Assembly (NCBI GenBank): GCA_019649035.1
Contig: BMAT01013852.1
Location: 1,567-26,482 of the forward strand
Origin: Elysia marginata
Taxonomy: Eukaryota; Mollusca; Gastropoda; Plakobranchidae
Direction: 5' to 3'
Length of the DNA stretch: 24,916 nt
Made by a program: the position numbers and the translations under genes. Under the pieces are notes generated by a model. It made no database searches. It worked only from the letters and a program-made list of their open reading frames with translations, and was not told where the DNA came from. Shown here in pieces: positions 1-9,745 of this stretch (positions are counted from its first letter, which is position 1; every line of letters begins with the position of its first letter).

Positions 1-20
1 TCTTCTTCTTCTTCTTCTTC
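1..20. repeat. (TCT)n microsatellite at window edge
   Basis: The window opens inside a run of TCT triplets, so the true left end of the tract is outside the window. The pyrimidine-rich stretch continues more loosely to about 150. Confidence 0.9.
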
Positions 21-862
21 TCACCTTTTCCATTTTCTTTGTTTTCATCTTAAGCTTCCCTTCCTTGTTCATTTCTTTATCTCATCGTCTAATACTTTTC
101 CTCCCCTCCACCTCCTTTCCTCCCCTTCTTCCACTTTTTACCCTCGTTTTTCTCCTGCTCGTCCTCTCTTTTCACTACCGCAACTCTTCACAATCTGAAC
201 ACTATCTCTTATGTCTCTACATTCCATTTTTACACAAGAATGAGTATCAAATTTGTTGTTTAAATATAAGAATATTTTTGCTCTAAATTTCTAAGTTCAC
301 TCATAACTCATATAGTTTTGAAAGAAAAAAGAAATTCTGTTTTGGTGTTTTCGAAAAACAACAACAACAACAAACAAACATTAGATATAATATAAACTAC
401 AGAACAATGAAACAAAAACGAACTTATAGCTTTTAGCCGATAGGGTCATCCACAGCTTAAAAGTACACAAAAAATAACATTTTTTAATGCGCCGGTTATA
501 AAAAAAGAAGAAGATAACGGTAATGTCACCAAATGTCAGGGTCTTTAATATTGTTTTAATCAACAATTTTCTACGTGAGTGTGGTCGCTGAGCGATAGCA
601 TGGAAAGCTGAAGGGAAAAGGGTCACAACAATGTAAAGTTTATAAAGGGTCAGTCAAATTTAGCTAGAAAACACTTGGCAATTTTTGCCGTGCGTTTAGA
701 ATAAAACTTCGATGAGTTTTCCATATTTAATGAAGGGCTTGCAGAATGTTCTACAAGTAGCGGCAAAGAATATTTTAATAGTTGAGAGTGTGCAAACGTG
801 ATACGTGATGCAAACGCTTCATAGGACTTCTGACGATACAGGATACTAAAAATTTCAAATAT
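21..862. other. AT-rich non-coding DNA, no recognised feature
   Basis: Both strands are interrupted by frequent stops, and the short open frames have low-complexity or unrecognisable translations. A short CAA/CAAA run lies at about 359-380. I see no motif of a known gene or mobile element. Confidence 0.6.
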
Positions 863-1138
863 AGTAGTAGTGGTAGTATTAGAAGTAGTAGTAATAGTAT
901 TAGTAGTAGTGGTAGTAGTAGTGGTAGTAGTAGTAGTAGAAGTAGTAGTAGTAGAAGTAGTAGTAGTAGAAGTAGTAGTAATAGCAGTAGTTGTGATAGT
1001 AGTAGAGTAATAGTAGTAGTAGTAATAATCATAGTGTTATTATTAGTAGTAATAATAGTATTAAAAGTAGTAGCAGTAGTAGTAATAGTAGTAGTAGTAG
1101 TAGTAGTAGCAGTAGGAGTAGTAGTAGCAGTAGTAGTA

Positions 1139-1193
<55 letters not shown>

Positions 1194-1225
1194 TGTAGTA
1201 GTAGTAGTAATAGCAGCAGCAGTAG
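863..1225. repeat. Compound (AGT)n trinucleotide microsatellite
   Basis: About 360 bp are made almost entirely of AGT/TAG triplets with interspersed GGT, AGA, AAT and AGC variants. The purest part is about 1135-1192. Minus-strand translations of poly-Leu, poly-Thr or poly-Tyr here are artefacts of the repeat read in three frames. The tract is interrupted enough to be old in its left half and purer in its right half. Confidence 0.95.
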
Positions 1226-1663
1226 CTTTGGCGTGTTTTTTAACCTGTAAAATTGCCACATTGGTGCCATCATGTTATTTAAGACATACATGAGAAAGCA
1301 CGACATCACACCAGCTAATAAATTGAAGTACTTTCCATGTTTGTAAAAGCACAGAACAGATATGTGAGATCATCGTGTCCAGTCGCTAAAATTACTGATA
1401 TGTAAACAAAAGAATTGTTGCTATGCTCTTGGTTTAGGTCACCCAAGGCGTTTCCTTTTTTAGGCTATTGGTCTGTGCGTTGTCGATAACACATTGTAGA
1501 CTGGGAAGTGCAAAATGACATTTAGCGCATAGTTGAGGCGAGATGATGACTGTAAAATGGTACACAAATAGGCTCTGCGTTGCCTTTTATCTTTCGAATG
1601 AAAACCTACGTATTTCATTTTAAAAAAATAAAAGCCGAAACTGTTTTGCTAGGTCTGGAATTA
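1226..1663. other. Non-coding DNA, nothing recognised
   Basis: No open frame of note, no TIR, LTR or tRNA-like boxes, and no strong repeat structure seen by eye. Confidence 0.5.
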
Positions 1664-1970
1664 GCGAAACTTAGAACCATCAAGACTTCTAATTAGGAGA
1701 ACTATGGGGTGGCTATCTTTCATGCAACGCTTTTTTTTTGGTCATTTAATTCAGTGCTTGTACATGCGTAGTAACACCAATTTACAACAGTTTTGGGAAA
1801 CATAGAACCCACCAAGACTTGTAACGAGGAGGGAACTATGTGGTAGCTATTCTTCGTGCAACGCTTTTCTTTTCTCATTTAATTCAGTGTTTGTGCATCG
1901 TAATAACACCAATTTACAACAGTTTGGGAAACAGAGCCCATCACTTCCTGTAATGAGGAGGAGACTAGCG
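1664..1970. repeat. 131-bp tandem duplication, about 2.3 imperfect copies
   Basis: Copy 1 runs 1664-1794, copy 2 about 1795-1925, and a third partial copy from 1926 to about 1970. Each begins near GGGAAAC (GCGAAAC in copy 1) followed by a TAGAACC-like stretch. Copies 1 and 2 share the ordered landmarks TGCAACGCTTTT, CATTTAATTCAGTG and AACACCAATTTACAACAG. Copies differ by several substitutions and small indels, so the duplication is not recent. No coding meaning is seen. A more diverged relative lies at 3010-3115. Confidence 0.85.
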
Positions 1971-3009
1971 GGGAGTTAGCCTAGTGAACTGGGTATCACA
2001 AGTGCATGTCGTTGACAATAATTTGAGATTATTAAAGAGCAACGTTTGCGTTTTCAAATTCTTTCTATGCCCGTCAGCTATTCTTCCAAAGTGACATTTG
2101 AAGAGCTTGATTAGTAGAGAAGTCTTACGTTGAAAAGCAGTTATTTAATCATACGGTTAATGAACACAAATTGTTCCCAGGCATCTCTGTTTACTCACTA
2201 ATTAACTTTGGTTTGCAATTACTGGTGTTTATTATTATTACCATGAACGATTGAATTCAATTATACCCTCGGGAAGTTTACTTTACAACGTGAAATTTTG
2301 AAGAAAAAAAATGTGTAAACCAATCTTAAGGCGCATTGAAGTTATCAAAACAACGTCATAATTTCTATGTTCTTAGATGGTGAAATGTACATCAAATTTG
2401 TGAAGTTCTTTGCCATTTATTGCAGTTCAGTGCTATACCAGTTGAGCCCCTCCTCGCCTCCCTAGAACTAAAACATATAATATCCACATCCCATTGTAAG
2501 AAAAAAAATTAAAACTGATTCTACATGATATAAAAAAGATCAAATACAAATTTAGACAACTTTAAAAGGATTTAGAGTTTTCTCATCTATGGTATAAAAT
2601 ACTCCAAAAGCCCAATACCAGTATAAGAGTTTTCAGTTTTCTCTAGATCTATAAATGATTATTGTAGACGGGAATTCGCTACTTATATCCTCCAAGGAAT
2701 TCTGCCAACAGTTTTTCTCCAGATTCGCGGAGAAGACATGTCCGGCCTTCTTTGAGTTAGGAAAATGCTTCAGCGTATTTTTACATCGGTTTTTATAATT
2801 ATGTGTAGGCCTAGCCATTACTGGCGTGTTGGTTAGAATATTACTTATCTTTTACACTTAGACGTGTGTTTCACCTTATCATCATTGTCAGTTCGTCTGC
2901 CGTTTCCTGTTGTTTTAACTCTTCGGTCATTATGTTGACTTCTCTTAGGAAAGCGAGACAGCCGGTATGGGATCACTTTGACATTAAACAGACTGAGGAA
3001 TTAAAATAT
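1971..3009. other. AT-rich non-coding DNA, nothing recognised
   Basis: Short open frames on both strands (the longest about 60 to 90 codons) have no recognisable domain. No repeat boundaries were found. Confidence 0.5.
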
Positions 3010-3115
3010 GTCATGAGGTGGTTGCTTTTAATGCAACGCTTTGGGGTTTTTTTTTTGTCAGTTAACTCAATGCTTGTGTTCTTAATTACACTAGTAATAC
3101 AACCATTCTACATTG
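3010..3115 (+). repeat. Diverged dispersed copy of the 1664-1925 repeat
   Basis: The segment repeats the order of landmarks of the upstream tandem unit: a GGTGG..GCT stretch, ATGCAACGCTTT, a poly-T run, GTCAGTTAACTCAATGCTTG and a TTACACTAGTAATACAAC-like end. Identity is clearly lower than between the tandem copies. It may be a dispersed repeat family rather than a local duplication. Confidence 0.55.
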
Positions 3116-4257
3116 TTTTTCTGTTTCAAGGAAGAATGTTAAGCCTGTGAAACTTGATACGCATTGTCAGTGATCTTGTTGTCCGCGGTGATTTCCCTGG
3201 CTCGTCGGAGCCCAGCCGGCAATTGTTCCACTGTGATTGTGTGTGTGCTGTGAGTAAAGAATGGCTGAACTCACAAAACAGATGATAGTATGATGAAAAA
3301 TAATTCAGTGCCCTGTGCTTGTTGGGCCAGCCCAACGTATTCTTTGGAAATACCAGTACCTTGTTACATGTAGACCTTAACTTTAAGGCTTTTATTTTTG
3401 AAGAAAACAAACATTGAATAACTGGAGACTGTCTTTAAAAGCTCCCTTATTTTCGAAAAAAAAAATAATAAAAATATCATATAATTATGATGGATCTAGT
3501 TCCAAGATTATGTGTGAATTCTTTTTGCAAATTTTGAAACGATGTCGATGTTTACATGCAGGATTCACATTTCTGCTGCTTTGAATTACAGAATATTTGT
3601 TCAGAAGTGGTGATATTTTTGTCTTTTGTTCTTTAGTTAACACCTTTTATGCCCTGGAGTAGGCTCCGATTTTGTCATGCAAACTAATCTTTTAAGTAAA
3701 AAAAACCTGTTTGTTGTAAAATACTGTATTTAACTTTGATCTGCTGTTAAAAAATAGCATTTCAAGTCAAACTTATGGAACATTGCAATTATGTAAGAAA
3801 GTTTTCATTCAATATTTTATGGTGTTAAGGTAATTAAACACTCCAAAATAAGATAATTGTGGACTCATTATTATTTTTTGACCTTGACGTTTGGCCAAAA
3901 TTGTTTTTGTCTCGAGCTGCGTGGATATCATTTAGTGTATTAGTGTTTCCTTTGGAATGTGATTATACTCTGTGATTGTGCGTTGCTGTCCTAGTGGTCA
4001 ACGACTTCACGGTGCGTAACATAAAAACACGCCCACCAAGCCAATGACCTTTCTACAACTAGCTCTTCGTGATGAAAATATTCTTACGAAAGTTGGATTT
4101 TGGAAACACTTATTATAATCGTAAGTCAATAAAACGATTTTTCTATTAGCTCTGAGGTAAAAAAATAACTCTTACAAGATAGAAAATATCGGAAAAAACA
4201 TGATTAGTGTTGCATGCATCTCTTTCTTTTTAAAAATATTTGCAGTTTCTCTCTATC
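3116..4257. other. AT-rich non-coding DNA, one short palindrome
   Basis: No gene or mobile element was recognised. A 7-bp perfect inverted repeat (GTTGGGC / GCCCAAC) with a 2-nt centre lies at 3321-3336. A-runs occur at about 3459-3470 and 3699-3705. Confidence 0.5.
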
Positions 4258-4269
4258 TCGCGATCTCTC
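4258..4269 (+). repeat. SINE target-site duplication, left copy
   Basis: TCGCGATCTCTC occurs here and again, identically, at 4515-4526, exactly flanking the tRNA-derived SINE. A 12-bp exact duplication is typical of target-primed reverse transcription driven by LINE enzymes. Confidence 0.85.
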
Positions 4270-4514
4270 GGGGGCCTAGATAGCTCAGTTGGTAGTGGTC
4301 TCGCTCCGTGGCCCAGAGGTCGCGGGTTCGAGCCTCAGCCGAGCACAGTCCGGGCCCCTACTGGCTGGGTTGGTGTCAGTATAATGTGACCGGCTGAGGA
4401 TTAGTCATGGTATCCCCACTAGTCTCTGGGTGGCAGCCCATACATTGTCATTAGGACCCAAGCCCTGATAGCACCTTTGAAGTGGAATGGGGCTTGTAAA
4501 AATATCCTTCAATA
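4270..4514 (+). mobile_element. tRNA-derived SINE, 245 bp, bounded by a 12-bp TSD
   Basis: The element starts with GGGGGCC and carries an RNA polymerase III A box, TAGCTCAGTTGG, at 4281-4292 and a B box, GGTTCGAGCC, at 4325-4334, spaced as in a tRNA. The 3' acceptor half does not pair properly with the 5' end, so this is a tRNA-like SINE head and not a functional tRNA gene. A tRNA-unrelated body follows, including GTGACCGGCTGAGG, and ends in an A/T-rich tail. The 12-bp duplication TCGCGATCTCTC flanks it exactly. SINEs encode no protein and depend on a partner LINE. The partner cannot be named here, because the tail does not obviously match either LINE tail in the window. Open frames crossing it are incidental. 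Confidence 0.85.
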
Positions 4515-4518
4515 TCGC

Positions 4519-4520
<2 letters not shown>

Positions 4521-4555
<35 letters not shown>
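4521..4555. repeat. (TC)n microsatellite
   Basis: About 17 uninterrupted TC dinucleotides begin inside the right copy of the SINE's target-site duplication. The repeat may have grown from the CTCTC end of that duplication. Confidence 0.9.
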
Positions 4556-4559
<4 letters not shown>

Positions 4560-4949
4560 GAGCTGACGGCCTTTCGTTCGCTCTCAATGACACACACTTA
4601 ACCAGAATCTGTTCTTCTTGCATTGCATTCTGCATTCTTCTTTTTCTTCTTCTCCTTCTTCTTCTTCTCTTGACACCATTTTCCCTGTCTCATCATATCT
4701 ATTTTAATCATGTTTTATATCTCTTCTTAAATATTTTTTATTACAATTCAGCCTAGGTCGCCTTATATTTATGGACATATCTTCACTCAACATGGCTTAT
4801 CAGCTGTTTTTTTCTGCCTATTCTTCTTCTTCTTCATCTTTTTTATGGCTCGTCTTTCAGTCTCCCTCGACTTTTGCTTTTTTTTCTTTCATTCCGTCTT
4901 GTTATTTCTTTATCTCCTTCATTTGTTTTTTCACTTTGCAAACTCCTCG
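4556..4949. other. Pyrimidine-rich non-coding stretch
   Basis: Repeated TTCTTC and TCTTCTT patches occur at about 4636-4668 and 4820-4840. The plus-strand open frame from about 4771 is only Ser/Phe-rich low complexity that runs into the (ACT)n repeat. I do not call a gene. Confidence 0.6.
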
Positions 4950-5035
4950 TCTTGCAACAACAGCAACAACAACTATTGCTATTACTACTAATACTACTAC
5001 AACTGCTACTACTACTCCTACTTCCACTTCTACTG

Positions 5036-5103
<68 letters not shown>

Positions 5104-5237
5104 GCTACAATTGCTACTGCTGCTGCTGCTACTACTACTACTACTTGTACTGCTACTAGTAGTAGTAGTAGTAGTTAACAACAACTACTACTACTACTAT
5201 TACTAATACTAGTACTACTACTACTACTACTACTACA

Positions 5238-5268
<31 letters not shown>

Positions 5269-5321
5269 GTAGTAGTATAAGTAGTAGTAGTAGTAGCAGC
5301 AGCAGCAGTAGCAATTGTAGC

Positions 5322-5364
<43 letters not shown>

Positions 5365-5407
5365 CTAGTATTAGTAATAGTAGTAGTAGTAGTAGTTGTT
5401 GTTGTTC
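4950..5407. repeat. Strand-switching (ACT)n / (AGT)n trinucleotide tract
   Basis: The left part is CAA then ACT triplets (about 4984-5154). The repeat flips to AGT at about 5155-5176, back to ACT (about 5184-5267), and again to AGT (about 5268-5398) before ending in TGT/TTG. ACT and AGT are reverse complements, so the two halves around the ACTAGT centre at 5265-5270 can pair as a long imperfect hairpin. Poly-Thr, poly-Ser and poly-Leu translations on both strands are repeat artefacts. Confidence 0.95.
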
Positions 5408-5449
5408 TTGGGGCTACGTAGAATTAAACAGACTAGATCTTTTTAAAAT

Positions 5450-5695
5450 GAAGAAGCCGTGAAAACTCTTGTCTCTTCTTTCATCCTATCTAAACTACAC
5501 CACTGCAATTCCTTGCTACATGGTTTACCCATGGACACCCTAAAGAGGTTTCAGCTGATACAGAAAAATGCTGTCCGTCTCATTATGAAAAAACGCAAAA
5601 TTCATCATGTATCACCAATGTTTAAACATTTACACTGGCTCCTTGTACAACATGTATTCACGATTATAGCCCTAATTATCTTAAAGGTCTTTTAA
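5450..5695 (+). pseudogene. LINE reverse-transcriptase C-terminal fragment, frame 1 of 2
   Basis: Reading from 5450 (a TAA lies just upstream at 5444) gives EEAVKTLVSSFILSKL and CNSLLHGLPMDTLKRFQLIQ, then KNAVRLIMKKRKIHHVSP and LKHLHW-like residues. This is the region downstream of the polymerase palm and fingers that is conserved in jockey/CR1-type LINE proteins, with the pattern LDYCNSLL...LQ..QN.AARL....HVSP.L..LHWLPV. The frame ends at TAA 5693-5695 after IIALIILKVF, where the family normally continues with a CFK..NG.AP segment, so a frameshift and a small deletion lie near 5665-5675. The GTG at 5459 is not a real start. Confidence 0.85.
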
Positions 5696-5979
5696 GTTTG
5701 TACGCCCCTACTCGCAACGTAAGATCATGATTGTAATAACGCTCTGTTGTCAGTTCAGTGTAAACCATAAAAAAAAAAGATGGCATTAGAGCCTTTGCGC
5801 AATGTGCACCAGTAGTCTGGAATACCCTTCCCCTTTCTATCAGGGAGGCTACGTCTGTAAATCCGTTTAAGACCCTATTGAAAACATATTTGTTCTCGGC
5901 ATATAAAGACCTAAATTACTTTTTCGCGAGAAACTTATCCAACTACCGATGGTCATTGTATATCCTTTTCTTTCTTTAA
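5671..5979 (+). pseudogene. LINE reverse-transcriptase C-terminal fragment, frame 2 of 2
   Basis: The shifted frame resumes with PNYLKGLLSLYAPTRNVRS (5671-5727), stops at TGA 5728-5730, passes TAA codons at 5734, 5737 and 5761 and an A-run at 5769-5778, and is open again from 5782 as GIRAFAQCAPVVWNTLP, then LSIREATSVNPFKTLLKTYL, to a TAA at 5977-5979. The AP..WN.LP..IR......FK..LKT.LF pattern is the well-known extreme C-terminus of CR1/L2/jockey-type LINE ORF2. The last 65 codons are undamaged and their stop is probably the element's own. Confidence 0.85.
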
Positions 5980-6139
5980 TTTTTTTGTACATGCATCTTT
6001 TGTTTTTCTTCTGTTTGAATTGTTAATGGAGTATGCTTTGAGCAAAATTGTCGTTATGTCAGTCTTGTTTGTTTGGATAGACATACTATTGTAAAGAGCT
6101 TCGAGCCTACGTGTAGGAAGAGGCGCTAGAAAATAACTT

Positions 6140-6152
6140 CATTATTATTATA

Positions 6153-6210
<58 letters not shown>
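6140..6210 (+). repeat. (ATT)n tail microsatellite of the LINE
   Basis: About 23 ATT units, with one TAATT interruption, follow directly on the LINE tail motif AGAGGCGCTAGAAAATAAC. Short-unit 3' tails are normal for CR1/L2-like LINEs, so the microsatellite probably grew from the element's own tail. A short ACT run follows at 6211-6228. Confidence 0.9.
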
Positions 6211-6211
<1 letters not shown>

Positions 6212-6228
6212 TACTACAACTACTACTT

Positions 6229-7051
6229 AATATTTATTGATGCAAGTTCTGTTGCAGCTGCTTTTCTACAACTTCTTCTTCTTTGCTTTAAAATGTTTTA
6301 TAAGATTTCCCCTAAGATTGCTGCTTTTTTCAAACCCCACAGTGTTTTTATCTGTCTCTCCTTATCATTATCGCGACGCGCTTCATATAACATGTTAAAG
6401 ATTATTCACACATATCTAGACTAAGAGCTAAAGAAGTTTAAAATGAAGAGAGCTACGGCTCTCAAAGAGTTCATATTACAAACAGGGATCGAAAGAGAAA
6501 GAAAAGAAGAGAACAAAAATGCCACACCCAAAGATTGATCCGCGGCTGAAGGAGCCCATGATGTCTAGCCATAGGCATTAATGCAGGCTAATTATTGTCC
6601 TCGTGTTCATTGAAAGACGTCCTTTTCGTCGTTTTGATATTGTAGCGCTTGAGTTTAAACTTGATTCATTAATATAAAAACTTTACGACAATAATTATCT
6701 TTCTTAGTGGTAGACTTTAGGGTTCAGACGACCTTTGAGCCAATGTTAAATCGGCTTATGTGTTAAACATTTTCTTTATTTCTTTTTATTTCTCTCAGAG
6801 TTTTTAATCCGAAAAAGTTATTGTTGTGAGGAAAGACCTGGACAAGTTTGCTAAGTTTGATTTTACAAGTTTATTTATTTTTAAAACCCACTTTATACCA
6901 TTTTACCCTTCGCCCAAATAAGGTTGAAAGCTGTAATGTAAATTGATTTTTACTGTGGCTAAAAGGAAGTATTGTACTAAAAACATTTAAGTTACAAAAA
7001 GCGACATCAACAAAAAAGGAATAATACAAGTGATGATACTAATAACAGTGA
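6229..7051. other. AT-rich non-coding DNA, nothing recognised
   Basis: No open frame of note and no element boundaries seen. A purine-rich patch lies at about 6490-6517. Confidence 0.5.
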
Positions 7052-7060
7052 TGATAATAA

Positions 7061-7062
7061 TG

Positions 7063-7129
<67 letters not shown>
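7061..7129 (-). repeat. (AAT)n tail microsatellite of a minus-strand LINE
   Basis: About 23 AAT units with looser GATAAT units just to the left. On the minus strand this is (ATT)n lying directly downstream of a LINE-type 3' tail (7130-7205), the mirror image of the arrangement at 6050-6210. Confidence 0.9.
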
Positions 7130-7131
<2 letters not shown>

Positions 7132-7260
7132 TAACAAGAATAACATATAGATTTATATAGCGCCTGTTACAATAAAAGTAAAAACTCAAAGCGCTTCACA
7201 AAATAAAAACTACACAATTTCATTCATACAAGTTTACAAAACATGGAAGAAGCAAACCGT
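7130..7260 (-). mobile_element. 3' tail of a minus-strand CR1/L2-like LINE or partner SINE
   Basis: Read on the minus strand, the sequence contains GAAGCGCTTTGAG and CAGGCGCTATATAAAT followed by (ATT)n. This matches the end-type of the plus-strand LINE at 6090-6140 (AGAGCTTCGAG ... GAGGCGCTAG ... ATT), and its GCGCTTTGAG and GCGCTATATAAAT look closer to what is probably the ancestral tail. No protein-coding remnant is visible to the right of it, so this is a very short 5'-truncated copy or a SINE sharing the tail. The right boundary is uncertain. Confidence 0.65.
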
Positions 7261-8695
7261 GTTTCTACCACATCTAGAAGACTGCTCTCATGTTTGTTAT
7301 GTTTCTTTTATCTATCTTTCCAATATCAGTCTGGTGTTCTCAAAATTCCTTTCATTTAAAAAGCATTATTTTCAAACAAAAGAGACCTTAAAGGGGAAAG
7401 GGGAGGGGGGGGGAGGGGGAAGAAGGGAAAAGATATTTAACAGCCGTCTTCAATGCAACTGTTTGAAGAATTTTTCTCTTAAGTTTTTATTATCTATCTT
7501 CTCTCTTTCTTAGCTGGTTTTGACCATTCGGTTTCGAAATATTTTAATCGTTGAAAAGCTAGTCCCTGCACTGGGCAATGACTAAAAATTTGTATGATCT
7601 TGTCGCACCTACAATTCAGAATCAATCCTTTTTTAAAGAGCCGCGCTATTCTGATATTCCGCCTTTTTATGCTATCGTTTTCCTTTTATTTAATGTGGTA
7701 ATCATCCGGTTTAGGAAAATTCAACATTAAGTGCCACAGACTTGTACTAGGGTACATTGATTTCCACTCGTATTCCAGGGAATTTCGAAAGTTTTGTTAA
7801 CTCTGCGCTCTTTGCTTAAACCTGAGACAGATCACTATTTCGGTCTGTAGATCTCTGAATCGGTTTCAATTTGCTCCCTTGATATTATGAATAACGATCA
7901 TCATCAAATCTTTCCTCTCCTCTTTTGCACTATGTCATATCTGTTCAAATTTCTCAGAGCTCTAACCTTTTTCTTCTGCCCTATTTACTTTAATCGAAAT
8001 ATGTTTCAGCTGATTTTTTTCCTTCAATTCAAAATGGGTTTCGTTATTTTGGTAGATTTCGTGAGTTTCTCAACGCCTTTATCTCTCACACGATTTTATA
8101 CTGCACGCTCGTATTTGAATTACCCCCAAGAATACATCTTTAAGATTAACCTTTGACAAACATTTTTCTGTCTATTTACATTTTCTCACGAACTGTGGTT
8201 TTTTTTTACCATGAAAAACTACTTCGTTTTACTCAAAATACCCTTCCTCGCTGGCGCCCTTCTTTTTTCTGCCTGTTTGTGTTCCTCACTATAAATCTCT
8301 CTGTCCTTTTTAAGAGTGTCATTTCCCCTTTTCAATCTTTTCCCAAATGCTGTATTGCTAGACTATGAAGATCAGAAGATAACAAAATAGGCGTACTTTA
8401 CTATTTTATCTACATTGAAACCACAACAACGATAGCAACAACCACATACAGTTTACTTTGTTGTAAAAATTAACTGTCGCATATCTCAGTAATAAACAAA
8501 GACAGGCAGAAACGAGCTACAACGAGGAGACAAACATTACGAGCAATTCCGGAACGGGTTGTAGCCTTGATTTCACTCGTTTTTTAATCCATCTGGAGTT
8601 GTAACCCCAGCTATGATTCCCAGCCAATAAACACAATGAAAGAGTAACGGCTAGATTTGGGGGACTTTCGATTACAAATACCCCGAGACAACCCT
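7261..8695. other. Non-coding DNA, one G-quadruplex-prone tract
   Basis: Several open frames of 70 to 90 codons occur on the plus strand (7259-7513, 7887-8156, 8153-8368), but their translations are Phe/Leu-rich, match no family I recognise and lack any exon context. The G-rich tract is listed separately. Confidence 0.5.
7393..7419 (+). other. G-quadruplex-forming motif
   Basis: Four or more G-runs separated by A or AAA (GGGG AAA GGGG A GGGGGGGGG A GGGGG) satisfy the usual G4 pattern with very short loops. The tract sits inside a longer purine-only stretch to about 7430. No gene or promoter is seen nearby, so no role is claimed. Confidence 0.7.
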
Positions 8696-8747
8696 AGTAG
8701 TTGTTGTAGTAGTGGTGGTGGTGGTGGTATATGTAGTATATGTAGTT

Positions 8748-8846
<99 letters not shown>

Positions 8847-8859
8847 ATAGTAGTAGTAT
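8696..8859. repeat. (TAG)n trinucleotide microsatellite
   Basis: An imperfect TTG/TAG/TGG start (8696-8745) leads into about 33 nearly perfect TAG units (8746-8845), then an imperfect end with AATAG. Poly-Ser and poly-Leu frames across it are artefacts. Confidence 0.95.
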
Positions 8860-9550
8860 GTTTACTTTTGTCAAGAATAGTTTAAGAAAGCTCATGACTC
8901 CCAACTTTATGTTATTACTTGAGCACGATAGAAAACGTATCGTCTACATAGTCAATAAGCGAGAGTATTTTGAGTCGTCATAATAGACTAAACCATAAAG
9001 CGCTTAGTTTTATCACCTTATTTCATAATGTTTGTACATCTTTGATATCTTTAACCGATACGCACAAAGACAATCGTCTCTTCCAAAAGTGTTGATTTCA
9101 AATTACCTGACAATGAAGCCCAGTTCCAGGATACTCAAATGAAATCGGTGCCATCGGGGCTGTATTTAGCGGTCGAACTCAATTTTTGAAAGAATTTCTT
9201 AGTATCAAAATTAATGATAGTAGTTTTTGTTAACTTGGTCATGAACTTAAAGAGAGTAAAAAGCTATCCTTAAAGATACCCTTACAGTCTTGAACAGTGT
9301 CAAGTTTGAATCCTGCGCATCGATTTCTTTGTGTGTCTAGACAAGCTGGGGTCCAATTTTTCCACACTCCTTCCGTCTGTCACATCTAAGATCTTAAGCA
9401 TCAGGGTCCGAAGAGAGGGACTGACAAACTTGGAATAGAGACATGTAGGATAGCGTAGACGGCACGATTAGGTTGGAGATGAAGGCAGTTACTGAAACGT
9501 AATAGTTAAGGGGGAAATCGAGGCGTATTTAAGAAGATGTTGAATTAAGA
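8860..9550. other. Non-coding DNA, nothing recognised
   Basis: No family motif, element end or repeat was seen. Confidence 0.5.
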
Positions 9551-9695
9551 GAGAGGAACTGGATAGTGCATGTAGAAAAAGAGATAGAGCTACACAGGTG
9601 AAGATTCAGGGAAAAGACGAGAACAGATCGGGGAAGACATGGATAGAGATGGGGAAAGGCAGAAAAAGAGATAGAGGTAGAGAGAGAGGAAGAGC

Positions 9696-9696
<1 letters not shown>

Positions 9697-9738
<42 letters not shown>
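9697..9738. repeat. (GATA)n microsatellite
   Basis: About ten GATA units in register, inside the larger 9551-10340 array. Confidence 0.9.
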
Positions 9739-9739
<1 letters not shown>

Positions 9740-9745
9740 GAGAGA

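Larger units (their letters stand above)
5450..6139 (+). mobile_element. 5'-truncated CR1/L2-like LINE, 3' part
   Basis: The segment holds the C-terminal end of a LINE reverse-transcriptase protein, a 3' UTR and a tail followed by (ATT)n. The protein signature appears in the family's usual order: KTLVSSFILSKL..CNSLL, then LYAPTRNVRS, then GIRAFAQCAPVVWNTLPLSIR. The 3' end carries AGAGCTTCGAG and AGAGGCGCTAG just before the tail, a conserved end-type seen in many invertebrate LINEs and their SINEs. The 5' part (endonuclease and most of the RT) is missing, as expected from incomplete reverse transcription. The copy is dead, with frameshifts and stops. The subfamily (CR1, L2, Rex or jockey-like) cannot be settled by eye. 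Confidence 0.85.

Noticed and set aside
775-1309. Poly-Leu, poly-Thr and poly-Tyr reading frames on the minus strand
   Set aside because: They are the (AGT)n microsatellite read in different frames; outside the repeat there is no recognisable protein.
4270-4355. A functional tRNA gene
   Set aside because: A and B boxes are present, but the acceptor and T stems do not pair correctly and the sequence continues into a SINE body flanked by a 12-bp duplication.
4771-5206. Overlapping Ser-, Thr- and Leu-rich frames of 110 to 135 codons on both strands
   Set aside because: All come from the ACT/AGT repeat. Simultaneous openness in several frames is expected for a triplet repeat without stops.
8611-8983. 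Poly-Ser and poly-Leu frames of about 100 codons
   Set aside because: Microsatellite artefacts of (TAG)n.
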